DNA of 64,000 bases, from assembly GCA_030035585.1 (NCBI GenBank), contig CM057468.1:50836145-50900144 (forward strand), read 5' to 3'. The notes beneath the pieces are model-generated. The model was not told the DNA's origin. It saw only the letters and a list, made by a program, of their open reading frames with translations, and did not search any database. How positions within the stretch are numbered: the stretch's first letter is position 1; every line of letters begins with the position of its first letter. Below, piece after piece: positions 54,083-63,935 of the stretch. Source of the stretch: Dugong dugon. Taxonomy: Eukaryota > Chordata > Mammalia > Sirenia > Dugongidae. The position numbers and the translations under genes were made by a program.

Positions 54083-55225
54083 AAAGGTCGTGGAAGCTCC
54101 ACAGACACATCCAAACTCCCTGAAGGACTGAATTGCTAGGTGGCGGGCTGTGGGGACCATGCTTTCAGGGAACATCTAGCTCAATTGCCATAACACTGTT
54201 TATAAGGACAGTGTTCTGCATTCTACCTTAGTGACTAGCGTCTGGGATCTTAAAAGCCTGTGAGCAGCCTTCTAAGATACTCCACTGGTCTCACCCCTTC
54301 GGGAGCAAGGGAGAATGAAGAGAACAGGATACAAGGAAAAGATTAGTCCAAAGGACTAATGGACCACAGCTACCAAGGCCTCCACCGGACTGAGTCCAGT
54401 ACAGCTAGGTGGTGCCCAGCTACCACCACTGACTGCTCTGACCGGGATCACAACAGAGGGTCCTGGACAAGGCTGGAGAAGGATGTAGAACAAAATTCTA
54501 ACACACAAAAAAAGACCAGATTTACTGGCCTGACAGAGACTGGAGAAATCCTGAGAGTATGGCCCTCGGACACCCTTTTAGCCCAGTGGTGAAGTCACTC
54601 CCAAGGTTCACCATTCAGCCGGGGATTGGACGGCCCCATAAAACAACACGACTAATGTAATGAGGCACAGCAGTCCAGGGACAAGGACAGAAGGCAGGAG
54701 GGGACAGAAAAGCTGGTGATAGGGAACCCAAGGCTGAGAAAAGACAGTGTTGACATGTCATGGGGTTGTTAGCCATCGTCATAGGGCAATATGTGTACCA
54801 ACTGTTTAATGAGAAACTATTCTGTTCTGTAAACCTTCGTTTAAAGTACAAAAAAAAAAAAGAATTATCTGTGTGAGATCAAATCAACAACAGCTACTCA
54901 GAAGATGTGATGGGAAGCCTAGGGAGCAGTGAGTTGAAGATAATGGTGATGGGATAATTTGGAAAAGGCTAGTGAGAACAGCAGCACAACTGGAAGAACG
55001 CATTCGATGTCACTGAATTGTACATGTAGAAATTTTTGCAATGAAGTGTCTTTGGCTATGTATATTTTCACCGAAAAAGATAAATGGTCCTCCAAGGTTG
55101 AGAAGGGACAGTGTTGACATGTTGTGGGGTTGTTAACCAATGTCATTAAACAATATGCGTACTGACTGTGTAATGAGAAACTATTTGTTCTGTAAATGTT
55201 CACCTAATGAAGAATAAAAAAAATT
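54083..55225 (+). mobile_element. L1 3' UTR, sense, with composite A-B-A tail
   Basis: 3' UTR block (54160-54640) as at 10718. Then tail module A ('gttgacatgtcatggggttg..gtaaaccttcg', ending in an A-run at 54849-54860), module B (54861-55080, 'agaattatctgtgtgagatc..gtatattttcaccg'), and a second module A (55090-55215, 'gttgacatgttgtggggttg..gtaaatgttcacc') followed by A-rich sequence. Confidence 0.87.
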
Positions 55226-55321
55226 TTAAAAACCTAAAAAAAATAAAATAAAATAAAGGGATCATTTATTGTTCCATTAAAAAAAAAAAAAGAAAGAAAT
55301 AGAGGCCGAGTTAGAAGCTGT

Positions 55322-55530
55322 AGGAAATCCCTGGGTGGTGCAAATGGTTAATGAACTCAGATGCTAACCAAAAGGCTGGTGGTTCCCACCCACCCAGGGG
55401 AACCTCAAAAGAAAGACCTGGCAATCTCCTTTTTCGAAATCAGTCATTGAAGACCCTGTGGAACATGGTTCTACTCTGACACACATGGGGTCACTGTGAG
55501 TTGGAATCAACTCGACAGCAACTGTTTAGG
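55322..55530 (+). mobile_element. AfroSINE (gagtccc subtype)
   Basis: 'aaatccctgggtggtgcaaa', 'gctaaccaaaaggctggtgg', 'ctctgacacacatggggtca', 'atcaactcgacagcaactgt'. Confidence 0.92.
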
Positions 55531-55556
55531 TTGGGGTCTGCATTGCTCCTAGAGCA

Positions 55557-55740
55557 GTGTTCTCAACTGTGGCTGCAGTGTACAATCATCTGGAGAAATG
55601 GAAAAAAAAAAAAAAATCAAAGCCTGAGTCCTACTGCTAGGAATCCGATGTGATTAGTCTGGGTGCTGGCAGAGCTTTCGGGAGTTTCAAAAGCTCCCCA
55701 GGTGGGTCTAATGTGCAGCCAAGGCCGAGAACCTTGGCCT
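55557..55740 (+). mobile_element. MER5-type hAT MITE
   Basis: 'cagtgttctcaactgtggct', 'tacaatcatctggagaaatg', 'agctccccaggtgggtctaa', 'ggccgagaaccttggc'. An A-run (55602-55615) interrupts it. Confidence 0.75.
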
Positions 55741-56006
55741 GAGAGGCCAGGCTGGACTGAACCACAGATGGAGGGGCCCAGAGTATCAGCTCTGCTGGGG
55801 AGGGATGATGAGGGGTACCTGGAAACTGGGTAGAGGCTGATTTTTTTTTTTTTTTTAATTCTGGTATAACAGTCTGACAAATTTTATCCCAGCACAAACA
55901 GCTTTCACTTGTCTTGACATTATCAGTAAATAATTTTTAACATTTCACCCAGAGTTTATTTCATTATTTACAAGATGAATGTTTACTCTTTACTCTTTCA
56001 TTTTGT
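55741..56006. other. Unassigned interval
   Basis: T-run at 55842-55857; the long frames here (55617-55897) come from the MER5 and T-run. Confidence 0.4.
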
Positions 56007-56184
56007 AAAATAAACCCATTGCCATTGAGTTGATTCTGACTCATAGTGATCCTACAGGACAGAGTAGAAGTGCCCCATAGGGTTTCCTAGGCTGTTATCT
56101 TTACCGCGGAGTGGCTGGTGGGTTCGAATTGCCAACCTTTCAATTAGCAGCCAAGTGCTTAACCACTGTGCCACCATGGCTCCT
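56007..56184 (-). mobile_element. AfroSINE, antisense (gagccc subtype)
   Basis: 'acccattgccattgagttga', 'cctacaggacagagtagaag', 'gtgggttcgaattgccaacc' (B-box complement), 'aaccactgtgccaccatggc'. Confidence 0.93.
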
Positions 56185-56261
56185 ATCTGGCAAACTAAGA
56201 GACTTAATCTCAGGGTTATGGGTGGGAGCCAACATTGGGCACTAATTATTTTGTTTGAAGC

Positions 56262-56460
56262 AGTATAGCTTAGCGGCTAAAGAAGCCATGTCTCTAGAGT
56301 CAGACAGATCTGGGTTAAAATCCCACCTCTGCCACTTCTGAAATCCATAAATAAGAAATGGGATTAATAGTAGCATCTATCTGATGAGATTTTTGCAAGA
56401 ATGAAATAAGTTTATGTAAATTACATAGTCTCGTAGCTAGCACATAGTAAAATACTCAAT
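56262..56460 (+). mobile_element. MIR SINE
   Basis: 'cagtatagcttagcggctaa', 'gtcagacagatctgggttaa', 'atcccacctctgccacttct', 'ataagaaatgggattaatag', 'ctagcacatagtaaaatact'. Confidence 0.88.
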
Positions 56461-56690
56461 TCTCACCTCTACATCTTAGTACTAATTTTCTTAGCTGAAA
56501 TTTTTCTTTAAAGATTATAGCTTCCATTCCTTAGGCTCACACTATCATTGAGGTAATTTAATATACATTTTAATAACATTCACATTCTATAGTTTTGTAT
56601 TAGTTAAGGTTCTTTTGGTTGGAAATGGCAGAAACCAACTCTGGAAAACTTAAGGCGGGGAAAAGCAAATTGTTGGAAGGGTATGGGGTA
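56461..56690. other. Unassigned; repeat-like at right
   Basis: 56597-56690 ('ttggttggaaatggcagaaa', 'ccaactctggaaaacttaag') looks like part of a mammal-wide repeat I cannot name. Confidence 0.4.
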
Positions 56691-56698
56691 CACAATAA

Positions 56699-57558
56699 CA
56701 AACGTTCTTGTCGTTAGCTGCTGTTGAGTCAGCCCCCAACTCATGGGGACCCTGTGAACAACGGAATGAAATGCTGCCTGGTCCTGCACCATTCCCATGA
56801 TTGGTTGCAAATCAGACTGTTGTGATCCACAGGGTTTTCATTGGCTGGTTTTTGGAAGTAGATTGCCAGGCCTTTCTTCCTAGTCCATCTTAGTCTGGAA
56901 GCTCCGCTGAAACTTGTTCAGCATCATAGCAACCCACAAGCCTCTGCTGACAGATGACTGGGGGCTGCACCTGAGGTGCATTGGCTGGGAATCGAACCTG
57001 GGTGTCTTAGTTATCTAGTGCTGCTATAACAGAAATACCACAAGTGGATGGTTTTAATGAAGAGAAGTTTATTTCGTCATAGTCAAAGTAGGCTAAAAGT
57101 CCAAATTCAGTGTGTCAGCTCCAGGGGAAGGCTTTTTCTCTGTCAGCCTTCTTCCCTTCAGTGTTCCCCCAGACTAGGAGCTTCTCCGCGCAGGAACCCC
57201 GGTCCAAAGGACGCGCTCTGCTCCAGCACTGCTTTCTTGATGGTACGAGGTCCCCAACTCTCTGCTTGCTTCCCTTTCCTTTGATCTCTTGAGAGATAAA
57301 AGGTGGTGCAGGCCACACCCAGGGAAACTCCCTTTACATTGGATCAGGGATGTGACCTGGGTAAAGGTGGTGTTACAATCCCACCCTAATCCTCTTTAAC
57401 ATAAAATTACAATCACAAAATGGAGGCCAACCACACAATTCTGGGAATCACGGTCCAGCCAAATTGACACACACATTTTTTGGGGGACATAATTCAAACC
57501 ATGACTCTGGGTCTCCCACATGGAAGGCGAGAAATCCCACTACTACACCACACTGCCC
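56699..57558 (-). mobile_element. tRNA-Gly-like composite SINE with RTE-type tail, split by an LTR
   Basis: On the minus strand: a tRNA-Gly-like head (57558-57507, then 57002-56980) with 'ctcgccttccatgtgggaga' and an exact B box ggttcgattcc, a body including 'gaaaggcctggcaatctact' shared with AfroSINE, and an end matching RTE ('aggaccaggcagcatttcat'). TSD cacaataa at 56691-56698 and 57559-57566. The LTR 57003-57506 sits within the tRNA-like head. Confidence 0.8.
57003..57506 (-). mobile_element. MaLR-like solo LTR, antisense, 504 bp, 5-bp TSD
   Basis: Starts tgtcttagttatctagtgct; the last bases 'attcaaaccatgact' are slightly diverged from the usual '..ccataaca'. TSD ctggg at 56998-57002 and 57507-57511. 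Same family as 30333-30850. Confidence 0.88.
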
Positions 57559-57566
57559 CACAATAA

Positions 57567-57734
57567 TAACTAAGTCATGGCAAAGCCAGGAACTATTCAG
57601 AGCAGCTCTGAATGGGATGACAAATCTAAGTCAGATCCAGAGGTTTTCAGCCAAAGTTCATATGTCTGGGGAAGGCTTCTCTAATTTGTTTGGTTCATCT
57701 GTAGATCAATTTACATGAAACAAAGCCACTGAGA
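57567..57734. other. Unassigned interval
   Basis: Short stretch without recognised content. Confidence 0.4.
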
Positions 57735-58295
57735 TGATGATGTTAGTCTCCTATTGTGGTGTGACAAATTGCCACAAACTTAGCAGCTTAAAACAATACA
57801 CGTTTATAATCTCACAGTTCCCATGGGTCAGGAATCTGGGTTTAGTGGGGTCCTCTGTTCAGGGCCTCATCAGGCTGCAATCAAGGTGTCTGGAGGCTCT
57901 TGGGAAAATCATTTTCAAGCTCATCCAGCTTGTTGGTAGAGTTCAATTTTTTGTGGTTGTAACCGTGAGGTCCTGTTTACTTGCTAGCTGTTCACTAGGA
58001 CATTATTCCTAGCTCCTTGAGGCCATCCTCGGGTCCTTGAGGCCACCCTTAGGTTCTAGCCTTGTGACCCTCTCAGAACATGGCAGAGTACTTCCTCAAA
58101 ACCAGCAGGCACCTCTCTCTCCAGTCTGCTATGATGGAGCCTTGCGTTACATCTTGTATTACTTAACATAATCATGGCAGTGATATCCATCATATTTACA
58201 GGTCCTGCCCTCACTCAAGGGGAGGGGAGCATATAGGGCATGTACACAGGAGGTCGGAATCTTGGGGGCCATCTTAGAATTCCACCTAGCCCAGA
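57735..58295. mobile_element. Mammal-wide LTR-like repeat, family not named
   Basis: 'gtgacaaattgccacaaact', 'agcagcttaaaacaatacac', 'caatcaaggtgtctggaggc', 'ccctcactcaaggggagggg' and 'gggggccatcttagaattcc' are familiar mammal-wide repeat text of LTR type, about 560 bp. Confidence 0.65.
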
Positions 58296-59165
58296 TAACT
58301 ATGTGGAATGAATGTGTAGGAAGGTGTTATGGATTGAATTGTGTCCCCACCAAAAAAATATCTGTTGGAATTCTAACCCCTATAGCTGTGGACAATGAAA
58401 GGTCATTAAAAAGACAGGAAAGATAGGAACCACTAAATGGAATGTCAGAAGAGACTCTGAAACTCGCTCTTGAATGTAGAGTAGCTAAAGTGAATAGAAG
58501 AAATGATGAAGTGAAAGAGCTGAACAGAACATTTCAAAGGGCAGCTCCAGAAGACAAAATAAAGTATGATAATGAAATGTGCAAAAACCTGGAGTTAGAA
58601 AACCAAAATGGAAGAACGCGCTCAGCATTTCTCAGGCTGAAAGAACTGAAGAAAAAATTCAAGCCTCAAGTTGCAATATTGAAGGATTCTACGGGCAAAA
58701 TATTGAATGACACAGGAAGTATCAAAATAAGTTGGAAGAAATACATGGAGTTACTGAACTAAAAAGAATTGGTTGATGTTCAACCATTTCAGGAGGTAGC
58801 ATCTGATCAAGAACCAATGGTACTGAAAGAAGTCCAAGCTGCACTGAAGGCACTAGCAAAAAACAAGACTCCAGGAATAGACAGAATACCAACTGAGATG
58901 TTTCAACAAATGGATGCAATGCTGGAAGTGCTCTTTGTCTATGTCAAAAAATTTGGAAGACAGCTACCTGGCCAACCGAAAGGAAGAGATCCATATTTGT
59001 GCCCATTCCAAAGAAAGGTGATCCAATGGAATGTGGAAATTATCAAACAATATCCTTAATATCACACTCAAGTAAAATTTTGCTGAAGATGATTGAAAAA
59101 TGGTTGCAGCAGTACATCAATAAGCAACTGCCAGAAATTCAAGCTGGATTCAGAAGAGGACGTGG

Positions 59166-61047
59166 TGGGGCAGGGTGAAGATGACAGAATAGTCAGACAC
59201 TTCTTGTCATCCCTCTTACAATAAAGACTCAAACAAGTGAATCGGTCATATATGACAGTTTAGGAGCCCTTATCATCAAAGACAAAGCTGAAGAGTCGGA
59301 CTAAGTGGCAGGGGAAGGAGAGACAATTTAAAAGCTGCAAAGAAGTGCCAGTCGCAAGGTTGCGGGCACCCTGCTGGCTGGGTCAGCTGGCACATGCGGG
59401 CTGAGGTGAGCAGTAGCGTTCAGGATGCATCTCACCACTTCAGGTGAGGCCGGGCGGTGGTTTGTCTGCACAAGCCTCTGCAGCTGGGTGGAAGCAGCCC
59501 TGGCTGTGTGAAAGTTAAGTGCAATCATCTAACCTACCATGCAGGGGCAAAATAACCCCTCCCGGTCCAGGAGTTTCACAGCAGAGAAATGTTTCCTTCC
59601 CCTCACCCACCCCCTACCCTGCTCTGTTCCAACACCAGTCCAGCAGTATTCAACAACTGCCACACCCCCAAAGCCAGAACTCAGGGTGGGTTGGGAGGCC
59701 TTGCCCTTTCGTCCAGCCACTGGCATAAGGTGTCCACAGACTTGCTGCACTCTCACCCCTCCCTGCCTAAACCTGTGTGGGCCGATTCAACACACATGCC
59801 CTCATTAGCATAACACAACAGGGCATGCACCTGAAGCCCATTTACAACTGCAGCAGCCAAGGGGCAGATGCAGATTCATGACATTTGACAGTGCCCTGCC
59901 CATTAAGCAGGGACCTCACCCACCCACATCAGGGGCTTGAGGGATGACAGTACCACCTATTCCTTCTAGCCACCCATGACAGGGGTCTGAGAATAAGAGG
60001 CACCTCCCAGTCCCTCCAGCCAACAGCACTGGCTCCCCAAGGACTGACCACAATACTCCACCCACCACGCCCTCTAGGGGACAAGGACACACCATCTACC
60101 CAGGCACCCGGGTAAAGCTGTCAGCCCCCTGCCTTGCTCTGCACATAGCTCCCAGGTAGCCAGATACCTGTGCCTGCTCTGAACACCCCTGTGTAGCCCT
60201 TCCTGTCTAGGACTGTAGGTGACAGTCTGCACCACACAGTTGGTGACCGATGACCTAGACACCTGTGCTGCACCCGCACAAGAAAAGTGAACAGATTCCT
60301 TGGCTCACACACCTAGTAGCTGCTCTAACCACCTGGAGACAGGACATGAGAGCTTCAAAGACATCAATAACCAAAGCAGCTCACACACCCAGCCTACCTG
60401 GGCATATCAAAACAAAACAAAACAAGAAGCTAGGACACAATAAGCAAACACACCATAAACAAATATAACAACTTACTGATGGCTCAGAGACAACAGTCAA
60501 TATCCAATCACATAAAGAATCAGGTCAAGATGGCTCCAGCAGGCGACCAGAATAAAGAACCAGGAAACCTTTTGGAGGAAGATAAGGTCATGGAATTACC
60601 TGAGGTAGATTTCAAAAGACTCATATACAGAGCTCTCCAAGAGATCAGGAAGGAGTTCAGATAAAACTCAGACCAAGCCAAGGAACACACAGACAAAGCA
60701 ATAGAGAAATGCAGAAAAACAATACTAGAACAAAACAACAAATTTAAAGGCTGCTAGAAATCATAAAGAGACAGCAATCAGAAATCCAAAAGATTAACAA
60801 TAGAATTTCAGAATTAGACAACTCTGTACAAGGTCATAGGAGCAGAACTGAGGCAATGGAAGTCAGAATTTGTGAGATTGAAGATAAATCCCTTGCCATC
60901 AATTTATTGGAGGAAAAATCAGAAAAAAAAATTTTAAAAATGAAGAAAGTCTAAGAATTATCTGGGACACTCTCAAGAGGAAAAACCTACGAGTGATCAG
61001 AGTACCAGAACTGGGTGGGGAGTGGGGGGGAAGGGGGGATAACAAAA
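59166..61047 (+). mobile_element. L1 5' UTR plus partial ORF1, inserted in the RTE
   Basis: Starts ggggcagggtgaagatgaca and has a GC-rich 5' UTR of about 1.3 kb, then ORF1. The element stops in ORF1 at a G-rich tract and aacaaaaaa. gaggacgtgg (59156-59165) and aaggatgtgg (61048-61057) are the diverged TSD. It therefore has an L1 5' end but lacks the rest of ORF1, all of ORF2 and the 3' UTR. Confidence 0.8.
60479..60960 (+). pseudogene. L1 ORF1 N-terminal remnant
   Basis: The ATG at 60479 follows the 5' UTR and opens a frame of 61 codons (..NHIKNQVKMAPAGDQNKE.., ..VDFKRLIYRALQEIRKEF, then stop). Beyond the stop, broken frames continue with coiled-coil type text (..IIKRQQSEIQKINNRISELD-like, with E/K/R/Q-rich heptads). 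In L1, ORF1p is an RNA-binding trimer with an N-terminal coiled coil, an RRM and a C-terminal domain; only coiled-coil sequence is present here. Confidence 0.75.
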
Positions 61048-61351
61048 AAGGATGTGGAACGAGGGATATCATTGCTGACGTCAGATGGATCTTGGCCGAA
61101 AGCAGAGAATGCCAGAAAGATATTTACTTGTGTTTTATTGACTATACAAAGACATTCAACTGTGTGGATCATAACAAATTATGGATAACATTGAGAGGAA
61201 TGGGAATTCCAGAACCCTGAATTGTGCTCATGGGGAACCTGTACATAGACTGAGAGGTAGTCGTCTGAACAGACTATTTGAAAATAGGGTTCTCTTTGTT
61301 ATGTTAATGATGACGTATCAGTGGAGGGTGTGTTTAAACCTAATCACTTCT

Positions 61352-61601
61352 TACAAGAGACCAAAGGGGCAGCTTCTGTCCAGAGGTGAGATGGGAAGGC
61401 AGAGAGAGTTAGGAGCTGGTTGAATGTTCATGGGGAATCAGGGGCAGAGGGGAGGGAGGAGTGTGCTGTCACAGAATAGGGTGAGCGGTTGGGGTCTGGT
61501 AACAATGTATGTAAAAAAAAAAAAAATTCTGTATGGGAGACTAACTTGAAATGTAAACTTAATTTAATACAATAATGAAAAAAAAAAGAAAAGAAAAAAA
61601 A
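61352..61601 (+). mobile_element. L1 type-C 3' tail, 250 bp, 16-bp TSD
   Basis: 'gggcagcttctgtccagagg', 'gatgggaaggcagagagagt', 'ggagctggttgaatgttcat' and 'aacaatgtatgtaaaa' match 11264-11425. Ends in an A-rich tail (61577-61601). TSD aaacctaatcacttct at 61336-61351 and 61602-61617 is exact. Confidence 0.95.
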
Positions 61602-61962
61602 AAACCTAATCACTTCTGAGTGATAAGGAGGAGTGTAGACACACAGACAAGCAAGCACTAAAGGGGGAAGATAGATACCGCGGGAAGATCGCCAAAGAAC
61701 CCAGGACTGCCGGGGTACCTGAGTGTGTGGTGCAGACCATCACCTACAGGCCTAGACAGGCAGGGCTACCTAGAGGTGTTTGGAGCAGGCACAGGGACAA
61801 GGACCTTCCCTCAAAACCTACAGGGAGAAAGAGCTTTCCCCTAGAGCCCATACCCTGAATTTGGACTTCTAGCCTCCTGAACGGTGATAAAATAAATTTC
61901 TGTTCTTTAAAGCTACCCACTTGGTGATATTTCTGCTAGAACCGCACTAGGCAACTGAGACA

Positions 61963-62188
61963 GAAAGGGAGGAGCAATTCCCAGAAAGAGACATTGGGCA
62001 GACAATCTGTTGGTGAACACTACAGATCAAAAACTAGATTCCCTTCACTTTCCCAATTCTGGTTTTGCATATATACATATATGTGTGTGTGTGTGTGTGT
62101 GTGTATATATTTTACTTCTTATTTAGGAAAAAAAATCATACTTTCTGAAAAGTTGTAAGAATAATACAATGAGTTCTTGCATACCTAG

Positions 62189-62259
<71 letters not shown>

Positions 62260-62284
62260 GGCATGTTTTTTTCTGAGAAACCAT
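61963..62284. repeat. Microsatellite-rich interval
   Basis: (TG)n at about 62082-62103 and a long (TA)n at about 62191-62252, embedded in AT-rich unassigned sequence. The TA run can form a cruciform. Confidence 0.9.
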
Positions 62285-62490
62285 GGAAAGAATAAAGACT
62301 TTGAGTCAGAAAACCATGAATTTGTTCAAGTTTTCACCATCTACTGGCTTTGTGATTTTAGAAGCGTTATTTTAAATACCTCGAGCTTTTGCTTAATCAT
62401 GTGTGAAATATGGTGGCCTTTCTCAGAGCTAGTGAGTCTGAGTAAGGTGGCCATGTAAAGCACCCAGCAGAGGGACTGGCACACGCGCGT
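62285..62490 (+). mobile_element. MIR SINE
   Basis: 'aaagactttgagtcagaaaa', 'tctactggctttgtgatttt', 'catgtgtgaaatatggtggc' and 'aaagcacccagcagagggac' follow MIR order, diverged. Confidence 0.65.
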
Positions 62491-62697
62491 GCTTAGTGCA
62501 CAAGGGCTTTTCAGTTCTGTGTATTTATTTCCCTAATTTCTTAATCAATATTTTATTTGACCTACTTTGTCTGAGAAGGACTTTCCCTAAGGGATTGATT
62601 CCTTTTTCTCTACCTACTGCAAGTGCCCCCAGGCCTCAGTCGCCTCTCAGGAATGAATGGGGCACATTCACATCTACACCTGCATTTTGCTGTTCTA
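62491..62697. other. Unassigned interval
   Basis: Short, single-copy looking. Confidence 0.4.
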
Positions 62698-62909
62698 AGG
62701 AGTCCTGGTGGCACAGTCGTTTAGATCTCTCGACTGCTAACCGAAAGGTTGGCTGTTGGAACCCACCCAGTGGCTCTTTGGGAGAAAGACCAGGCAATCT
62801 GCTTCCGTAAGGACTACAGCCTAGAAAACCCTATGGGGCAGTTCTACTCTGTCACATGGGGTCGCTATGAGTTGGAATTGACTCAACAGCACCTAACAAC
62901 AACAACATT
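62698..62909 (+). mobile_element. AfroSINE (gagccc subtype) with RTE-like tail
   Basis: 'aggagtcctggtggcacagt', 'ggttggctgttggaacccac', 'ctctgtcacatggggtcgct', 'cagcacctaacaacaacaac'. Imperfect TSD attttgctgttct / catttgctgctcc. Confidence 0.94.
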
Positions 62910-63439
62910 TGCTGCTCCAGTGCTCCACTTGCTCACTCAGCACCTCCAGTCCCTTCAGAAACCAGGCCCCCTCTACTATGACTGGGTGTCCCCAGAAGGG
63001 GTCCCTTATGTGCACTATGGCCACGGGGGCCATGCCACTCTGCTGGACCTCATCACTGTTCCTCCCACACCACAGGAGTGGCTGTCCTCTCTGCTTATGG
63101 CCACTACATTCTGCTCGTCACTCCACACTGTCCCCCCAGCTACCGTGGACATGTTACTGTCCTGGACTACTCTGCTGGACACAAATGTTCTCTTACAGGT
63201 GTCCTGAGGGTGCCAAGGTCATGCAGTGATCTACAGGAATGTGGGTGAGACTGGGAAACTGCTCAGTAGAGTGTCCTAAAGTGGCACAGCCTGTGTCCAA
63301 TGTCCTTCATATTCTGGAGAAGCAACTCCACATTTTTAATCACAGCTTTATTCTCCCCAGAACTCAGACATATATCTCAAAGTTAGGCTTGTGTAGATTC
63401 AAGCAACAGTTATTGTCTGGTATTAGGAGTTCCCACTCC
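62910..63439. other. GC-rich single-copy stretch, unknown
   Basis: 62910-63210 is clearly more GC-rich than its surroundings and open in two forward frames (62749-63207, of which about the first 50 residues are SINE, and 62909-63229). The first frame reads PGPLYYDWVSPEGVPYVHYG then GHGGHATLLDLITVPP. No family recognised. Could be a gene relic, a processed pseudogene or chance. No splice sites can be defended apart from a 'ttctcttacag|gt' acceptor-like site at 63189-63199. Confidence 0.35.
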
Positions 63440-63608
63440 TTTCCAAACCAAACCTGTTGCTGTTCTACAGAGTAGAACTGCTCCATAGGGTTTTCTTGGC
63501 TGGAAACAGATCTCCAGGCCTTCCCTCTGCAGTGCCTCTGGGTGTGTTCAAACCACCAACCTCTTAGTTAGCCAACAGCAAACAGTTTGCAACACTCAGG
63601 GACCTCTC
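63440..63608 (-). mobile_element. AfroSINE, antisense, internally deleted
   Basis: 'aaacctgttgctgttctaca' joins directly to 'gagtagaactgctccatagg', so the 'gagtc..gactcatag' part is missing. Ends 'caacactcagggacctc'. Confidence 0.88.
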
Positions 63609-63935
63609 CTCTCCAATGACTACTTAAAGGTCATAGTAGTCTGTTCTTCCTTTCAGATGAACTGTCTCTAAATTGGCTTGTTAACATCCACCCTTACCCC
63701 CAGATTCACATTATCCCCCCATACACACTTGGCCTTCTGACATACCCAGCTGTATCTGAATCCCAGCAATGCACAAAACCAGGGTTATTTCCCTGGAGGT
63801 TCCCTAGCTCTTATGCCACTCGGGCTCGCTGAGGCCTGCCTGTCCCACTTGTTCAAAAGATGTGCCCATAGGGTCTGACCCCAGCAGTAACCAGCGGAAG
63901 GTACAAGTCAAGATCTTTGCTATGATTATATCAAA
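63609..63935. other. Unassigned interval
   Basis: Single-copy looking; no ORF or repeat named. Confidence 0.4.

Larger units (their letters stand above)
58442..61220 (+). pseudogene. RTE ORF2 remnant: linker and reverse-transcriptase palm start
   Basis: Frame 58442-58762 has ..KVNRRNDEVKELNRTFQRAA.., then SAFLRLKELKKKFKPQVAIL and a premature TAA at 58760. The same frame continues 58769-59059 with ALKALAKNKTPGIDRIPTEM, the RT motif just before the palm. After the L1 insertion, 61058-61220 (another frame) gives RDIIADVRWILAESRECQKD and CFIDYTKTFNCVDHNKLW, i.e. RT motif A. In this motif the first Asp (FID) remains but the usual AFD is TFN. The YADD box is not present. Dead by stop, insertion and truncation. 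Confidence 0.9.
58394..61279 (+). mobile_element. RTE (BovB-like) LINE fragment inside the LTR
   Basis: Two blocks of one element, 58394-59165 and 61058-61279, read continuously once the L1 at 59166-61047 is removed ('cagaagaggacgtgg' joins 'aacgagggatatcattgctg'). It covers the ORF2 linker and the N-terminal half of the reverse transcriptase; both the 5' and 3' parts of RTE are absent. Borders with the LTR are approximate. Confidence 0.88.
58325..61962 (+). mobile_element. MaLR-like LTR (about 490 bp of own sequence) exploded by nested insertions
   Basis: Own sequence: 58325-58393 ('tgttatggattgaattgtgt'), 61280-61351 ('ttctctttgttatgttaatg') and 61618-61962 ('gaatttggacttctagcctc', '..gcactaggcaactgagaca'). 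Flanks gaagg (58320-58324) and gaaag (61963-61967) fit a 5-bp TSD with one change. Holds an RTE, in which an L1 5' end lies, and a separate L1 3' end. Confidence 0.85.

Noticed and set aside
53544..54110. 188-codon ORF on the minus strand, the longest in the window
   Set aside because: Its N-terminus is L1 3' UTR antisense, as in another L1 copy at 1661. The rest has no domain, and frames of 140-190 codons are expected by chance at this window size.
62191..62252. (TA)n run as a replication origin or attachment site
   Set aside because: Simple dinucleotide microsatellite; no supporting motifs nearby.
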